From Sutcliffiella horikoshii DSM 8719 (GTDB lineage: Bacteria > Bacillota > Bacilli > Bacillales > Bacillaceae_I), in contig LQXN01000053.1 of NCBI GenBank assembly GCA_001648575.1, positions 23,508-87,507 of the forward strand: a DNA stretch of 64,000 nt, written 5' to 3'. Positions 17,928-26,812 of the stretch are shown here, one piece after another (the stretch's first letter is position 1; each line of letters starts with the position of its first letter). Under the pieces are notes generated by a model that was not told the DNA's origin, ran no database searches, and saw only the letters and a program-made list of their open reading frames with translations. A program made the translations under genes and the position numbers.

Positions 17928-19689
17928 GTTCCGTTCAAGACTCCTCTTTGCGCTCATCACATTGATTGTTGTGGTGCTTGTGTGCCTTGGTTTATTGTTA
18001 GGTCAACTTTTTAAGACTTTTTATTTGAATACGTTCAATCAAAGGTTGGTAAAAGAAACAAATCTAGTAACGATGTTAGTGGAAGAGGAAGAAACTATTA
18101 CCACTGAACTGCAAAAGCATTTGGAGGACGTTAGTGGTACATTGACGGCTAGAATCAGTATCACTGATAAGGATGGAATCGTTCTCTTTGATACAAATGG
18201 ACCTTCTCCAACTGGAGAGGATTCACATCAGGATATCATTAAAGATACAATCCAGAATAATAAAGACAAAGACAGAATCTTTTATGAGCAGAATAATGAG
18301 TTTTACTATTATGGAAGCTCCTTAACACGTGATGGCATACGGGATGGGTATGTCATATTAAGCACTCCGATTGATTCTTTGCAAAGGGTGAACCAGCAAA
18401 TTTGGGGCTTGCTTATCGCAAGTCTTGGCGCAGCATTTGTGGTGATATTACTGCTAGGAGTCAGGATTACCTCCCAATACACACGTCCGATTGAATCTGC
18501 GACCAAGGTAGCGATGGAGCTTGCCAAAGGAAACTACAAAGCTAGAACATTTGAAGAACATGTGGATGAAACAGGGATGCTGAGTCAATCCATCAATATT
18601 CTTGCAAGAAACCTTCAAGATATGACGAAAGCTCAAGAGATGCAACAGGATCGCCTGCGGACCCTTATTGAAAGTATGGGAAGCGGTCTTATCTTAATTG
18701 ACGGTCGTGGTTATGTCAATCTTATTAATCGGGCATATAAGGAAACTTTTGACGCGGACTCTTCCGAATACCTCTACAGGTTATACTATGAAGCGATAGA
18801 ACATAAAGAGGTCGTCAGTTTGATAGAGGAGATATTCATGACAGAGGTGAACGTCCGCAAACAGCTGCTTTTGCCTCTGAAAATCGAAAGAAGGCACTTT
18901 GAGGTTTACGGGGCACCGATCATCGGCATCAATGATGAGTGGAAAGGGATTGTGCTTGTTTTCCATGACATTTCAGAATTGAAAAAGCTTGAACAAATGC
19001 GAAAGGACTTTGTTGCAAATGTATCCCATGAGTTGAAAACTCCGATTACCTCAATCAAGGGCTTTTCCGAAACATTGCTGGACGGGGCAATGAATGATAA
19101 GGACACATTGGAATATTTCCTTTCCATCATTCTGAAAGAAAGCGACAGGCTGCAATCCTTGATTGAAGACTTGTTAGATCTTTCCAAAATTGAAAAGCAA
19201 GGCTTCAAACTAAATCCGGAGTATTTCGAAATCAATGGCATATTAGAGGAAATCTTCGTGATTTTAAAAAGGAAGGCAAAGGAAAAGGAAATCGAGCTTC
19301 TCTTGAATCGGCCGCCAAAAGATTTGTTTTTATTTGCTGATGCTTCCAGGGTGAAACAGGTTTTCATTAATCTTATTAACAATGCCATCGCTTATACACC
19401 GGCTGGTGGAGAAGTGAAGGTGAATGTGGAAGAGGTAGATGGAGAAATTGTGATCGTAGTTTCTGATACAGGTGTGGGGATGGAACAAGAAGAAATCCCG
19501 CGGATATTTGAACGTTTTTACAGGGTGGATAAAGCACGCAGCCGTAACTCTGGTGGAACCGGACTTGGCTTGGCCATCGTAAAGCATATAGTGGAAGCTC
19601 ACCATGGCTCCATATCTGTTAAAAGTAAATTGGATAATGGAACGACGTTTACGGTAAAATTGTCTAAAGAAAACAAAGATTTACAATAG
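17920..19689 (+). CDS. phoR: phosphate-sensing histidine kinase PhoR
   Basis: A 589-residue membrane sensor kinase. The start is ATG 17920, which overlaps the phoP stop and has GGAGGA upstream. Two membrane segments (about residues 6-28 and 160-182) flank an extracytoplasmic domain. They are followed by HAMP, PAS, a dimerisation domain with FVANVSHELKTPITSIKGF (the phospho-accepting His), and an ATPase domain with NLINNAIAYTP, SDTGVGM and GTGLGLAIVKH. It phosphorylates PhoP under phosphate limitation. Its final codons overlap the first of four PhoP half-sites that face downstream. Confidence 0.97.
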   Translation: MNRFRSRLLFALITLIVVVLVCLGLLLGQLFKTFYLNTFNQRLVKETNLVTMLVEEEETITTELQKHLEDVSGTLTARISITDKDGIVLFDTNGPSPTGEDSHQDIIKDTIQNNKDKDRIFYEQNNEFYYYGSSLTRDGIRDGYVILSTPIDSLQRVNQQIWGLLIASLGAAFVVILLLGVRITSQYTRPIESATKVAMELAKGNYKARTFEEHVDETGMLSQSINILARNLQDMTKAQEMQQDRLRTLIESMGSGLILIDGRGYVNLINRAYKETFDADSSEYLYRLYYEAIEHKEVVSLIEEIFMTEVNVRKQLLLPLKIERRHFEVYGAPIIGINDEWKGIVLVFHDISELKKLEQMRKDFVANVSHELKTPITSIKGFSETLLDGAMNDKDTLEYFLSIILKESDRLQSLIEDLLDLSKIEKQGFKLNPEYFEINGILEEIFVILKRKAKEKEIELLLNRPPKDLFLFADASRVKQVFINLINNAIAYTPAGGEVKVNVEEVDGEIVIVVSDTGVGMEQEEIPRIFERFYRVDKARSRNSGGTGLGLAIVKHIVEAHHGSISVKSKLDNGTTFTVKLSKENKDLQ

Positions 19690-19736
19690 CTTTACACACC
19701 TTTCATAACACCTTAACAAAGCTTTGTTACTATAAT
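19680..19736 (+). promoter_or_regulatory. PhoP-box promoter downstream of phoR
   Basis: Four hexamers stand at exact 11-bp spacing: TTTACA (19680), TTTACA (19691), TTCATA (19702) and TTAACA (19713). All fit the PhoP half-site TT(A/T/C)A(C/T)A. A perfect TATAAT lies at 19731-19736, 12 bases after the last box. This is the geometry of PhoP-activated promoters in B. subtilis. No protein gene clearly follows. Confidence 0.7.
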
Positions 19737-19742
19737 CTATGA

Positions 19743-19812
19743 AAACCCCTTCATCCAAGGAGCCAATTTTTGAAGAGGAGAGAGCCCACCCTGCTCTCTC
19801 CTTCTTTTTGTT
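19743..19812 (+). ncRNA. possible short PhoP-dependent RNA
   Basis: If the PhoP-box promoter fires, transcription would begin near 19743 and meet the terminator at 19777-19810, giving an RNA of about 65-70 nt. An open frame begins here, but the terminator hairpin lies inside it and there is no ribosome site, so a small RNA or a promoter remnant is likelier than a peptide gene. Confidence 0.35.
19777..19810 (+). terminator. terminator downstream of phoR
   Basis: GGAGAGAGC pairs perfectly with GCTCTCTCC around a seven-base loop and is followed by TTCTTTTTG. Confidence 0.88.
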
Positions 19813-19940
19813 TAATGCTCTTTTCGTAAACTTTGTTGCTTTTTCGTATGGATACATAAATCGTTATCTTTCTTACTGTCGTGCTCTTTTCCCTGCCGTA
19901 ATTAAGAAATACTTACACCTTTTAGAGTATGAAAGTAGTT

Positions 19941-19963
19941 AAAAGTCAAATTTCCGACTTTTT
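19941..19963. terminator. small symmetric hairpin with T run, phoR-hflK gap
   Basis: AAAAGTC and GACTTTT pair around eight bases and are flanked by A and T runs, so it could stop transcripts from either side. Nothing else recognisable lies in 19813-20029. Confidence 0.45.
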
Positions 19964-20029
19964 ACAAATAAATAGTAACAATCTTTGAGAAAAGAGCCTT
20001 GTTTAAAGATTAAGAAAGTATATATTTCG

Positions 20030-20175
20030 GTTGATTTCCGTTCCAGGCGCTTCGCTTGCCTGCGGGCGGTCCGGAAGCCTCCTGAGGGAGATAGTGCTAG
20101 GTGGTGACCCCGCAGGCTTGCCGAGGAGGCTCCCCCCTAGGAAAGCGAAGCCATTTGCGGAAATCAATAGCGGAG
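20030..20175 (+). repeat. palindromic repeat, copy 4, chimeric with an inverted left half
   Basis: The left 55 bases are the reverse complement of the usual right half: GTTGATTTCCGTTCC, then GGCGCTTCGCTT and GGAAGCCTCC. The right half is in normal orientation and ends GCGGAAATCAATAGCGG. The copy looks like a product of recombination between two family members in opposite orientation. Confidence 0.75.
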
Positions 20176-20207
20176 TATAACCCAGAAACTAATATACATA
20201 TAAATAA

Positions 20208-20233
20208 TGAAACCTTCCCTTTCATCATACGTA
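20208..20233 (+). promoter_or_regulatory. sigma-W-type promoter for hflKC
   Basis: TGAAAC (20208-20213), a 16-base spacer and CGTA (20230-20233, within CGTATA) exactly match the sigma-W consensus. It lies about 40 bp before the hflK start. Confidence 0.7.
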
Positions 20234-20270
20234 TAAGTTATGGAGAACATAAAAAGGGGAGAATACAACA

Positions 20271-21239
20271 TTGATAAGTTTAAAGCGCATTTATACGACC
20301 GTTTTTCTTGTGGTCCTTGCTGCGGTTATCGGGTCAGTTGCCTTGACATCCTGGTACACAGTGGATCAGTCCGAACAAGCAGTCATCCTGACATTCGGAA
20401 AAGTGGAAGAAGGAATCAGTGAGCCTGGGCTGCATTTTAAGATGCCTTGGCCAATACAGGACGTAAAAAAATTATCCAAAGAGACTTTCAGTTTACAATT
20501 CGGCTATGAAGAGAAAAATGGAGAAATAGTTGAATTCACGAATGATACCAAAATGATTACAGGTGACGAAAATATCGTGTTGGCGGATATGGTTGTCATG
20601 TGGAAAATAAGCGAACCCGGAAACTACTTATTTAATACTGATGATCCGCGGGCAGTTCTGTATAATGCAACGTCGGCTTCTTTAAGGAGTATTATCGGCA
20701 GTACGCAGATTGATGAAGCACTTACTTCAGGGAAAGCACAGATTGAAGTAGAAGTATTCGAGCTCCTCACATCTCTGATGGAAACCTATGACATTGGTAT
20801 TTCTGTAACGTCTGTCAATCTTCAAGATGTGGAATTACCAAATGCAGAAGTACGGAAAGCATTTACAGATGTAACAGATGCCCGTGAGATGGAAAACACC
20901 AAAAACAATGAAGCGAAAAGATATCAGAACCAGCGCATGAATGAAGCCGAAGGGGAAAAAGACGCCATCATTTCCAAAGCAGAAGGGGAGAAGGCGGCCA
21001 GAATTGAGCGTGCTCGAGGGGACGTAGCGAAATTCAATTCTTTATATAATGAATATGTGAACGCACCGGAATTGACAAGGAAGCGTTTGATATTGGAAAC
21101 AATGGAAGAAGTATTACCGTATGCTGAAATCTATATTATGAATGATGATGGCAATACCATGAAATACTTCCCGCTCCGAACAGAAAATCCTGCGCCAAAA
21201 CCACCAGCGAACCCGGAAGGAAGTGGGAACAATGAGTGA
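20271..21239 (+). CDS. hflK: HflK-like SPFH membrane protein (FtsH modulator)
   Basis: A 322-residue SPFH (stomatin/prohibitin) protein. One N-terminal membrane segment (about residues 9-28) is followed by the SPFH domain (SEQAVILTFGKV, EPGLHFKMPWPI) and a helical region rich in EAEGEKDAIISKAEGEKAARIERARGD-type repeats. In E. coli HflK and HflC form a large cage around the FtsH protease. The start is TTG 20271, with AAAGGGGAG upstream. hflC overlaps its stop. The sigma-W-type promoter suggests induction by envelope stress. Confidence 0.9.
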   Translation: MISLKRIYTTVFLVVLAAVIGSVALTSWYTVDQSEQAVILTFGKVEEGISEPGLHFKMPWPIQDVKKLSKETFSLQFGYEEKNGEIVEFTNDTKMITGDENIVLADMVVMWKISEPGNYLFNTDDPRAVLYNATSASLRSIIGSTQIDEALTSGKAQIEVEVFELLTSLMETYDIGISVTSVNLQDVELPNAEVRKAFTDVTDAREMENTKNNEAKRYQNQRMNEAEGEKDAIISKAEGEKAARIERARGDVAKFNSLYNEYVNAPELTRKRLILETMEEVLPYAEIYIMNDDGNTMKYFPLRTENPAPKPPANPEGSGNNE

Positions 21240-22164
21240 TCAAAACATCATCAACCTTGAAAAGAAAAAACCTGATGTGCAATGGAAGACCATTATACGT
21301 GGTGGATTATTTGGAGTAATAGTCCTTGTGATCCTGGGGGTTATCCTTGCCAATGTATTTGTTGTTAAAGAAGGAGAGTATAAGGTAGTAAGGCAGTTTG
21401 GGGAAGTAGTCAAAATCGTTGATGAGCCTGGATTGAATATCAAAACACCATTTATCCAATCAGTGACGACAGTCCCAAAATATCAGATGCTATATGATGA
21501 AGCAAGTGCAGAGATAAACACCCGCGACAAAAAGCGGATGCTAATTGATAACTATGTGGTTTGGCGTGTGGAAGATCCTCAACTGATGATCAGCAACCTT
21601 GCAAATCTTGTGAATGCGGAAACAAAGATGTCTGAATTTGTGTTTTCGGTAGTCAGAACAGAGCTTGGTCAATTGAACTATGATGATATCATCAATGATG
21701 AAAAATCTTCTAGAGGAAGTTTGAACGATCGAGTCACGGAAAGAGTGAACCAACTGCTAGCAAAAGATAATTATGGGATCATTGTGACAGATGTACGTAT
21801 GAGAAGAACCGATTTGCCTCCTGAAAATGAAGAGGCTGTATTCACACGAATGATTTCCGAGCGTCAATCCACAGCACAGGAATATCTTTCTCGTGGAGAT
21901 GCTGACAAAAATAGAATCATGGCCAATACCGACCGTGAAGTAAGGGAGATCCTTGCAAAGGCAGATGCCGATGCTGATACGATTCGTGGGCAAGGTGAAG
22001 GGGAAGCGGCAAAGATTTATAACGATACATTCTCCAAAGATGCAGAATTCTATGAGCTTTACCGTACACTCGAATCCTATAAAAAGACGATCGATGGAGA
22101 AACCGTCATCGTCCTTCCATCTGACTCCCCATACGCTAAACTGCTGATGGGTGGAATGGAATAA
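21232..22164 (+). CDS. hflC: HflC-like SPFH membrane protein (FtsH modulator)
   Basis: A 310-residue partner of HflK. I choose ATG 21232 (MSDQNIINLEKKK), which overlaps the hflK stop and has GGAAGGAAGTGGG upstream. A single membrane helix (about residues 23-45) precedes the SPFH domain (VVRQFGEVVKIVDEPGLNIKTPF), and the tail contains ADKNRIMANTDREV and ADADADTIRGQGEGEA, the usual alanine/charged helix. A very strong terminator closes the operon. Confidence 0.9.
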   Translation: MSDQNIINLEKKKPDVQWKTIIRGGLFGVIVLVILGVILANVFVVKEGEYKVVRQFGEVVKIVDEPGLNIKTPFIQSVTTVPKYQMLYDEASAEINTRDKKRMLIDNYVVWRVEDPQLMISNLANLVNAETKMSEFVFSVVRTELGQLNYDDIINDEKSSRGSLNDRVTERVNQLLAKDNYGIIVTDVRMRRTDLPPENEEAVFTRMISERQSTAQEYLSRGDADKNRIMANTDREVREILAKADADADTIRGQGEGEAAKIYNDTFSKDAEFYELYRTLESYKKTIDGETVIVLPSDSPYAKLLMGGME

Positions 22165-22248
22165 AAAGAGTAAAGTTTTAATGTAATAAGATGAGTGCCG
22201 CAGAGGAAGCAACGGCCAAACTTTAGATTAAAGCTCCACTCATAACAA

Positions 22249-22314
22249 CAAAGCCACAATTTTTGTTTCTATTCCTATCCATGATAGAATAGAAGTAGAA
22301 TTGTGGCTTTTTCA
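22249..22314 (+). terminator. two-tier terminator after hflC
   Basis: AAAGCCACAATT pairs with AATTGTGGCTTT, and TTCTATTC with GAATAGAA inside it, ending in TTTTT. Confidence 0.92.
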
Positions 22315-22359
22315 CATAAATTTTATACATAAGAAAAAAGGAACAAAGGAGGAGTTAAC

Positions 22360-24990
22360 TTGGCCAACAAATTAGTTTTGATTGATGGAAACTCGATTGC
22401 ATACCGTGCTTTTTTTGCGTTGCCATTATTGAGTAATGAAAAAGGCATACATACCAATGCGATTTACGGTTTCACCATGATGCTCATGCGCATTTTAGAA
22501 GAGGAAAAGCCAACACATATGCTTGTGGCTTTTGATGCAGGGAAAACGACTTTCCGTCATAAAACGTTTGGGGATTACAAAGGTGGCCGTCAAAAAACGC
22601 CACCGGAACTTTCTGAGCAATTTTCATTTCTTAGAGAACTTTTGGATGCATATAACATCAAGCGCTATGAATTGCCTGAATACGAAGCAGATGATATCAT
22701 CGGCACGCTTGCTCAACAGGCTGCAAAAGATGATTTCAAAGTGAAAATCATTTCGGGAGATAAGGACTTAACACAACTTGCAACCGAAAAAATCACAGTG
22801 GATATCACGAAAAAAGGGATTACAGACGTTGACTCCTATACACCTGCTTTCATAGAAGAAAAATATGGTTTGAAAGTAGACCAAATCATTGATATGAAAG
22901 GTCTGATGGGAGATTCTTCAGATAATATCCCAGGTGTGCCTGGTGTCGGAGAGAAGACGGCCATCAAGCTCTTAAAAGAGTTTGGGACGATCGAAACACT
23001 ACTAGAGTCCATTGATAAAGTCAGCGGTAAGAAGCTGAAGGAAAAGCTTGAGGACAATAAAGAACAAGCGATCATGAGTAAAGAGCTGGCCACCATCATG
23101 ACAGAAGCCCCTGTAGAAGTTACAGTCGAAGAGCTTATTTATGAAGGTTACGACAAGAAGAAAGTTGTCGATATTTTTAAAGAGCTCAGTTTCAATTCCC
23201 TCTTGGACAAGCTTGGAGAGGATAAAGAAACTGTCACAGAAGACCTCGAGGATATTACATTTGAAATTGTGGAAGAGGTCAAAGAAGAATACTTTGCAAA
23301 AGAGAACTTCTTCATGGTTGAGGTATTGGACGAAAATTACCACCGTGCAGATATCCAAGGAATAGCACTTGTCAATGAAACAGGGAATTATTTTATTCCA
23401 ACAGAAGTGGCATTGGACTCGGAGGAATTTGCCGCATTTGCATCAGATTCCAAGACAAAGAAGACGGTGTTCGATGCGAAGAGAGCAATTGTTGCTTTGA
23501 AATGGAAAGGGATCGAATTGAACGGAATCGATTTTGATTTCATTATTGCATCCTATATTGTCAATCCTTCTGAAACATCCACCGACCTGGCTGAAATTGC
23601 CCGAAAAAAAGGCTATTATCAGCTTGAAACAGATGAAGCGGTCTATGGAAAAGGTGCAAAACGCGCTGTGCCTGACCAGCAGACAGTGGCTAACCACCTT
23701 GTGCGGAAAACCTTTGCCATGCAAGAAATGAAGGAATCTTTCATTCATGAATTAAAGGACAATGAGCAGCTCGAACTGTTTGAAGAGCTCGAAATGCCAT
23801 TAACATTGGTACTTGGGGAAATGGAAGCGCTCGGTATCAAAGTGGATAAATCACGATTGGAAGAAATGAGAACGGACTTGGGTGAGAAACTGGATGAAAT
23901 TGAAGGAAAGATATTTGATCTTGCTGGTGAAAAATTCAATATAAATTCACCGAAGCAGTTAGGTGTCATCCTTTTTGAAAAGCTTGGACTGCCGCCAGTA
24001 AAGAAGACAAAGACAGGGTATTCCACTTCGGCGGATGTATTGGAAAAGTTGGCGGAAAAGCATGAAGTGATTCAACAAATCCTTCACTACCGTCAGCTTG
24101 GTAAATTAAAGTCCACTTATATCGAAGGTCTATTAAAAGTTATCCATAAGGATTCACATAAAATCCACACCCGCTTTAACCAGGCGTTGACGCAAACAGG
24201 TCGTCTCAGCTCCATTGATCCTAACCTGCAGAATATCCCGATCCGTTTAGAAGAAGGAAGAAAGATCAGAGAGGCATTCATTCCTTCACATGAAGACTGG
24301 GTCATATTCGCAGCTGATTATTCACAAATCGAATTACGGGTCCTAGCGCACATTGCGGGCGATGAAAAATTAATTGAGGCATTCAAAGAAGATGCAGATA
24401 TCCATACAAAAACGGCAATGGACGTATTCCATGTATCGGAGGATGAAGTCACTTCCAACATGCGCCGCCAGGCAAAAGCGGTTAACTTCGGAATTGTTTA
24501 TGGAATCAGTGACTACGGTCTTTCTCAAAGCCTTGGGATTACAAGGAAAGAAGCCAAACTGTTCATTGATCGTTATCTGGACAGTTTCCCGGGTGTTAAA
24601 GAATATATGGAAGACAGTGTCCTTGATGCAAAGGACAAGGGATATGTAACAACACTCCTTCACCGTCGCCGGTATCTGCCGGAGATCACTAGCAGCAACT
24701 TTAATCTGCGGAGTTTTGCTGAAAGAACGGCCATGAATACACCTATCCAAGGAAGTGCCGCAGATATCATCAAAAAAGCGATGATCGACATGGCCGCTAA
24801 ATTGGAAGAAGAGAATATGCAGGCAAAAGTACTTCTGCAAGTGCACGATGAACTTGTATTTGAAGCCCCTGAAGAGGAAATAGAAAAATTGAAGAAAATC
24901 GTACCAGAAGTGATGGAACAAGCAGTGGAATTGAAGGTCCCGCTTAAAGTGGATTATTCTTATGGATCCACATGGTATGATGCAAAATAA
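22360..24990 (+). CDS. polA: DNA polymerase I
   Basis: PolA, 876 residues, fills repair gaps and removes RNA primers. The start is TTG 22360, with GGAGG upstream. The 5'-nuclease domain (about 1-290) has LVLIDGNSIAYRAFFA and the EYEADDIIGTLA acid cluster. The central 3'-exonuclease-like domain (about 310-465) lacks the catalytic DxE motif (it reads FMVEVLDENY), as is normal for Bacillus PolA, so proofreading is not expected. The polymerase domain carries DYSQIELRVLAHIA, RRQAKAVNFGIVYG and QVHDELVFE. It precedes mutM, as in other Bacillus. Confidence 0.98.
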   Translation: MANKLVLIDGNSIAYRAFFALPLLSNEKGIHTNAIYGFTMMLMRILEEEKPTHMLVAFDAGKTTFRHKTFGDYKGGRQKTPPELSEQFSFLRELLDAYNIKRYELPEYEADDIIGTLAQQAAKDDFKVKIISGDKDLTQLATEKITVDITKKGITDVDSYTPAFIEEKYGLKVDQIIDMKGLMGDSSDNIPGVPGVGEKTAIKLLKEFGTIETLLESIDKVSGKKLKEKLEDNKEQAIMSKELATIMTEAPVEVTVEELIYEGYDKKKVVDIFKELSFNSLLDKLGEDKETVTEDLEDITFEIVEEVKEEYFAKENFFMVEVLDENYHRADIQGIALVNETGNYFIPTEVALDSEEFAAFASDSKTKKTVFDAKRAIVALKWKGIELNGIDFDFIIASYIVNPSETSTDLAEIARKKGYYQLETDEAVYGKGAKRAVPDQQTVANHLVRKTFAMQEMKESFIHELKDNEQLELFEELEMPLTLVLGEMEALGIKVDKSRLEEMRTDLGEKLDEIEGKIFDLAGEKFNINSPKQLGVILFEKLGLPPVKKTKTGYSTSADVLEKLAEKHEVIQQILHYRQLGKLKSTYIEGLLKVIHKDSHKIHTRFNQALTQTGRLSSIDPNLQNIPIRLEEGRKIREAFIPSHEDWVIFAADYSQIELRVLAHIAGDEKLIEAFKEDADIHTKTAMDVFHVSEDEVTSNMRRQAKAVNFGIVYGISDYGLSQSLGITRKEAKLFIDRYLDSFPGVKEYMEDSVLDAKDKGYVTTLLHRRRYLPEITSSNFNLRSFAERTAMNTPIQGSAADIIKKAMIDMAAKLEEENMQAKVLLQVHDELVFEAPEEEIEKLKKIVPEVMEQAVELKVPLKVDYSYGSTWYDAK

Positions 24991-25031
24991 TTTTTTAGAA
25001 AAAGCCAAGCTATAAGAGGATGTGTGTTACC

Positions 25032-25868
25032 ATGCCTGAACTACCAGAGGTTGAAACCGTCAGAAAAACGCTGGTTCAGCTTGTGAAAGGAAAAACGATC
25101 AGTGAAGTAAAAGTTCTATGGCCGAAAATGATTAAGGAACCAGATGATTCCATTCTTTTCGAAAAGATGCTCATTGGGCAGGAAATCCTGGATGTAGGCA
25201 GAAGGGGAAAGTTCCTTCTGTTCTATCTCAATGATTATTGCATGGTATCCCATCTGAGGATGGAGGGTAAGTACGGCTTGTTCAAGAAAGAGGAGCCGGC
25301 CAATAAACATACACATGTTTTCTTCTATTTTGAGGATGGGACAGAACTTCGTTATCAGGATGTACGGAAATTTGGTACGCTTCACCTTTATAAAAAAGGG
25401 GAGGAGTTGGCAGCGAAGTCGCTTGTCAGCCTGGGACCTGAGCCGTTTGAAGAGGAGTTCAACCTGGAACTTCTGAAGTTTAGACTTGCAAAAACGAACA
25501 GAAACATCAAAGCCGTACTCTTAGATCAGACTGTAGTCGTCGGACTCGGCAACATTTATGTCGATGAAGCGTTGTTCCGTGCCGGAATACATCCAGAGCG
25601 CACGGCAAACAGCCTGGACGAGGAAGAGCTGACAGAGCTGCAACGTGAAATTGTCCTAACCCTCCAGGAAGCTGTAGATAAAGGAGGAAGTACAATTCGT
25701 TCCTACGTCAACTCACAAGGGCAGATCGGCATGTTCCAGCTTGAGCTATTCGTTTATGGACGCAAAGGGGAACCATGCCGAAAATGCGGCCATGAGATTG
25801 AAAAGACAGTTGTAGCAGGCAGAGGCACGCATACCTGTCCAAATTGCCAGCCACGGAACGTTAGGTAA
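25032..25868 (+). CDS. mutM: formamidopyrimidine-DNA glycosylase
   Basis: MutM/Fpg, 278 residues, excises 8-oxoguanine and other oxidised bases. The start must be ATG 25032, because the catalytic residue is Pro2 of MPELPEVE; an in-frame GTG twelve bases upstream would disable the enzyme. The helix-two-turn-helix and the C-terminal zinc finger (CRKCG ... CPNCQ) are intact. It is separated from polA by 41 bases and probably shares its transcript. Confidence 0.97.
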   Translation: MPELPEVETVRKTLVQLVKGKTISEVKVLWPKMIKEPDDSILFEKMLIGQEILDVGRRGKFLLFYLNDYCMVSHLRMEGKYGLFKKEEPANKHTHVFFYFEDGTELRYQDVRKFGTLHLYKKGEELAAKSLVSLGPEPFEEEFNLELLKFRLAKTNRNIKAVLLDQTVVVGLGNIYVDEALFRAGIHPERTANSLDEEELTELQREIVLTLQEAVDKGGSTIRSYVNSQGQIGMFQLELFVYGRKGEPCRKCGHEIEKTVVAGRGTHTCPNCQPRNVR

Positions 25869-25932
25869 CGGGAAGTTAAACAAAGTCACTCCATTAAAAC
25901 ATTAGCACACATCGAATGGGCTCCTGCCATAT

Positions 25933-25949
25933 ACTATCGTAGTGATAGT
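25933..25949 (+). promoter_or_regulatory. 17-bp perfect palindrome before ytaF
   Basis: ACTATC and GATAGT flank GTAGT and lie directly upstream of the ytaF ribosome site. It overlaps a CATATACT stretch that could be a sigma-E -10. It could be a repressor operator or a 5' hairpin; no known regulator is assigned. Confidence 0.35.
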
Positions 25950-25965
25950 TAGGGAGGAGCTCTAT

Positions 25966-26607
25966 ATGATTCCATACATCTCGCTTATCCTATTAGCTTT
26001 TGCAGTTAGTCTGGATAGCTTCAGTGTCGGGCTGACATATGGCCTAAGAAAAATGCATATGCCACTAAGATCCATCAGTATTATTGCGTGCTGCTCGGCA
26101 GTCTCGCTTTTGCTTGCCATGCTTGTTGGCACCATACTTATGAATTTTCTCTCCCCTGCTTTTGCAGAGACAATCGGTGGAAGTATTCTGATACTGCTCG
26201 GAATATGGGTTCTTTATCAATTCTTCCGTGCCAGTACAGCCAATGACGCCACTACATTTGTGGATGAACGGATCCTGTTTAATCTTGAAATCAAATCATT
26301 GGGGGTAGTCATCAATATTTTGAGGAAACCGACTGAAGCCGATTTTGACCGTTCGGGATCGATTACTGGACTGGAGGCTTTTTTTCTTGGAGTAGCTTTG
26401 TCTTTGGATGCATTTGGAGCGGGTATCGGTGCAGCCTTATTAGGATATTCCCCTTGGCTGATGGCGATTTCGGTTGCGGTGATGAGCTCGTTGTTTGTCA
26501 TTACAGGGATAAAGTTGGGGAAAATTTTTTCCGCTGTTTCATGGATCAATAAATTTTCATTTTTACCTGGTGTTTTACTTATCATTATCGGTATTATTAA
26601 AATGTGA
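25966..26607 (+). CDS. ytaF: sporulation membrane protein YtaF (MntP-like)
   Basis: A 213-residue protein with about six membrane segments in two similar halves, each with the MntP-type pattern: FAVSLDSFSVGLTYGLR near residue 12 and ALSLDAFGAGIGAALLG near residue 145. The start is ATG 25966, with AGGGAGGAG upstream; the longer frame has no ribosome site. In B. subtilis ytaF lies at this locus and is annotated as sporulation-related. The MntP relation suggests cation export, possibly manganese, but this is inference. Confidence 0.9.
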   Translation: MIPYISLILLAFAVSLDSFSVGLTYGLRKMHMPLRSISIIACCSAVSLLLAMLVGTILMNFLSPAFAETIGGSILILLGIWVLYQFFRASTANDATTFVDERILFNLEIKSLGVVINILRKPTEADFDRSGSITGLEAFFLGVALSLDAFGAGIGAALLGYSPWLMAISVAVMSSLFVITGIKLGKIFSAVSWINKFSFLPGVLLIIIGIIKM

Positions 26608-26615
26608 ACAAGACT

Positions 26616-26647
26616 AGAGGAGACTGTTGGGTGCAGTCTCTCTTTTT
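26616..26647 (+). terminator. terminator after ytaF
   Basis: AGGAGACTG and CAGTCTCT pair around a short loop and are followed by five T residues. Confidence 0.85.
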
Positions 26648-26812
26648 AAAAGGCTCTTTTCTCAAAGGTTGTTGCATACAAAGTCTTAAATTGGCTAGTA
26701 GTATACTTAGCGCAACAGGGAAAAGAACATGACAGTAAGTAATATAACGGGTTGATAGGGAAATATAAGCAACACAGTATACTATAACAGCCATTAAAAA
26801 GGAGGAGTGGAC

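Noticed and set aside
19739..19942. 67-codon open frame after phoR
   Set aside because: The perfect terminator hairpin lies inside it, no ribosome site precedes it, and composition is not coding-like. Treated as a possible short RNA instead.
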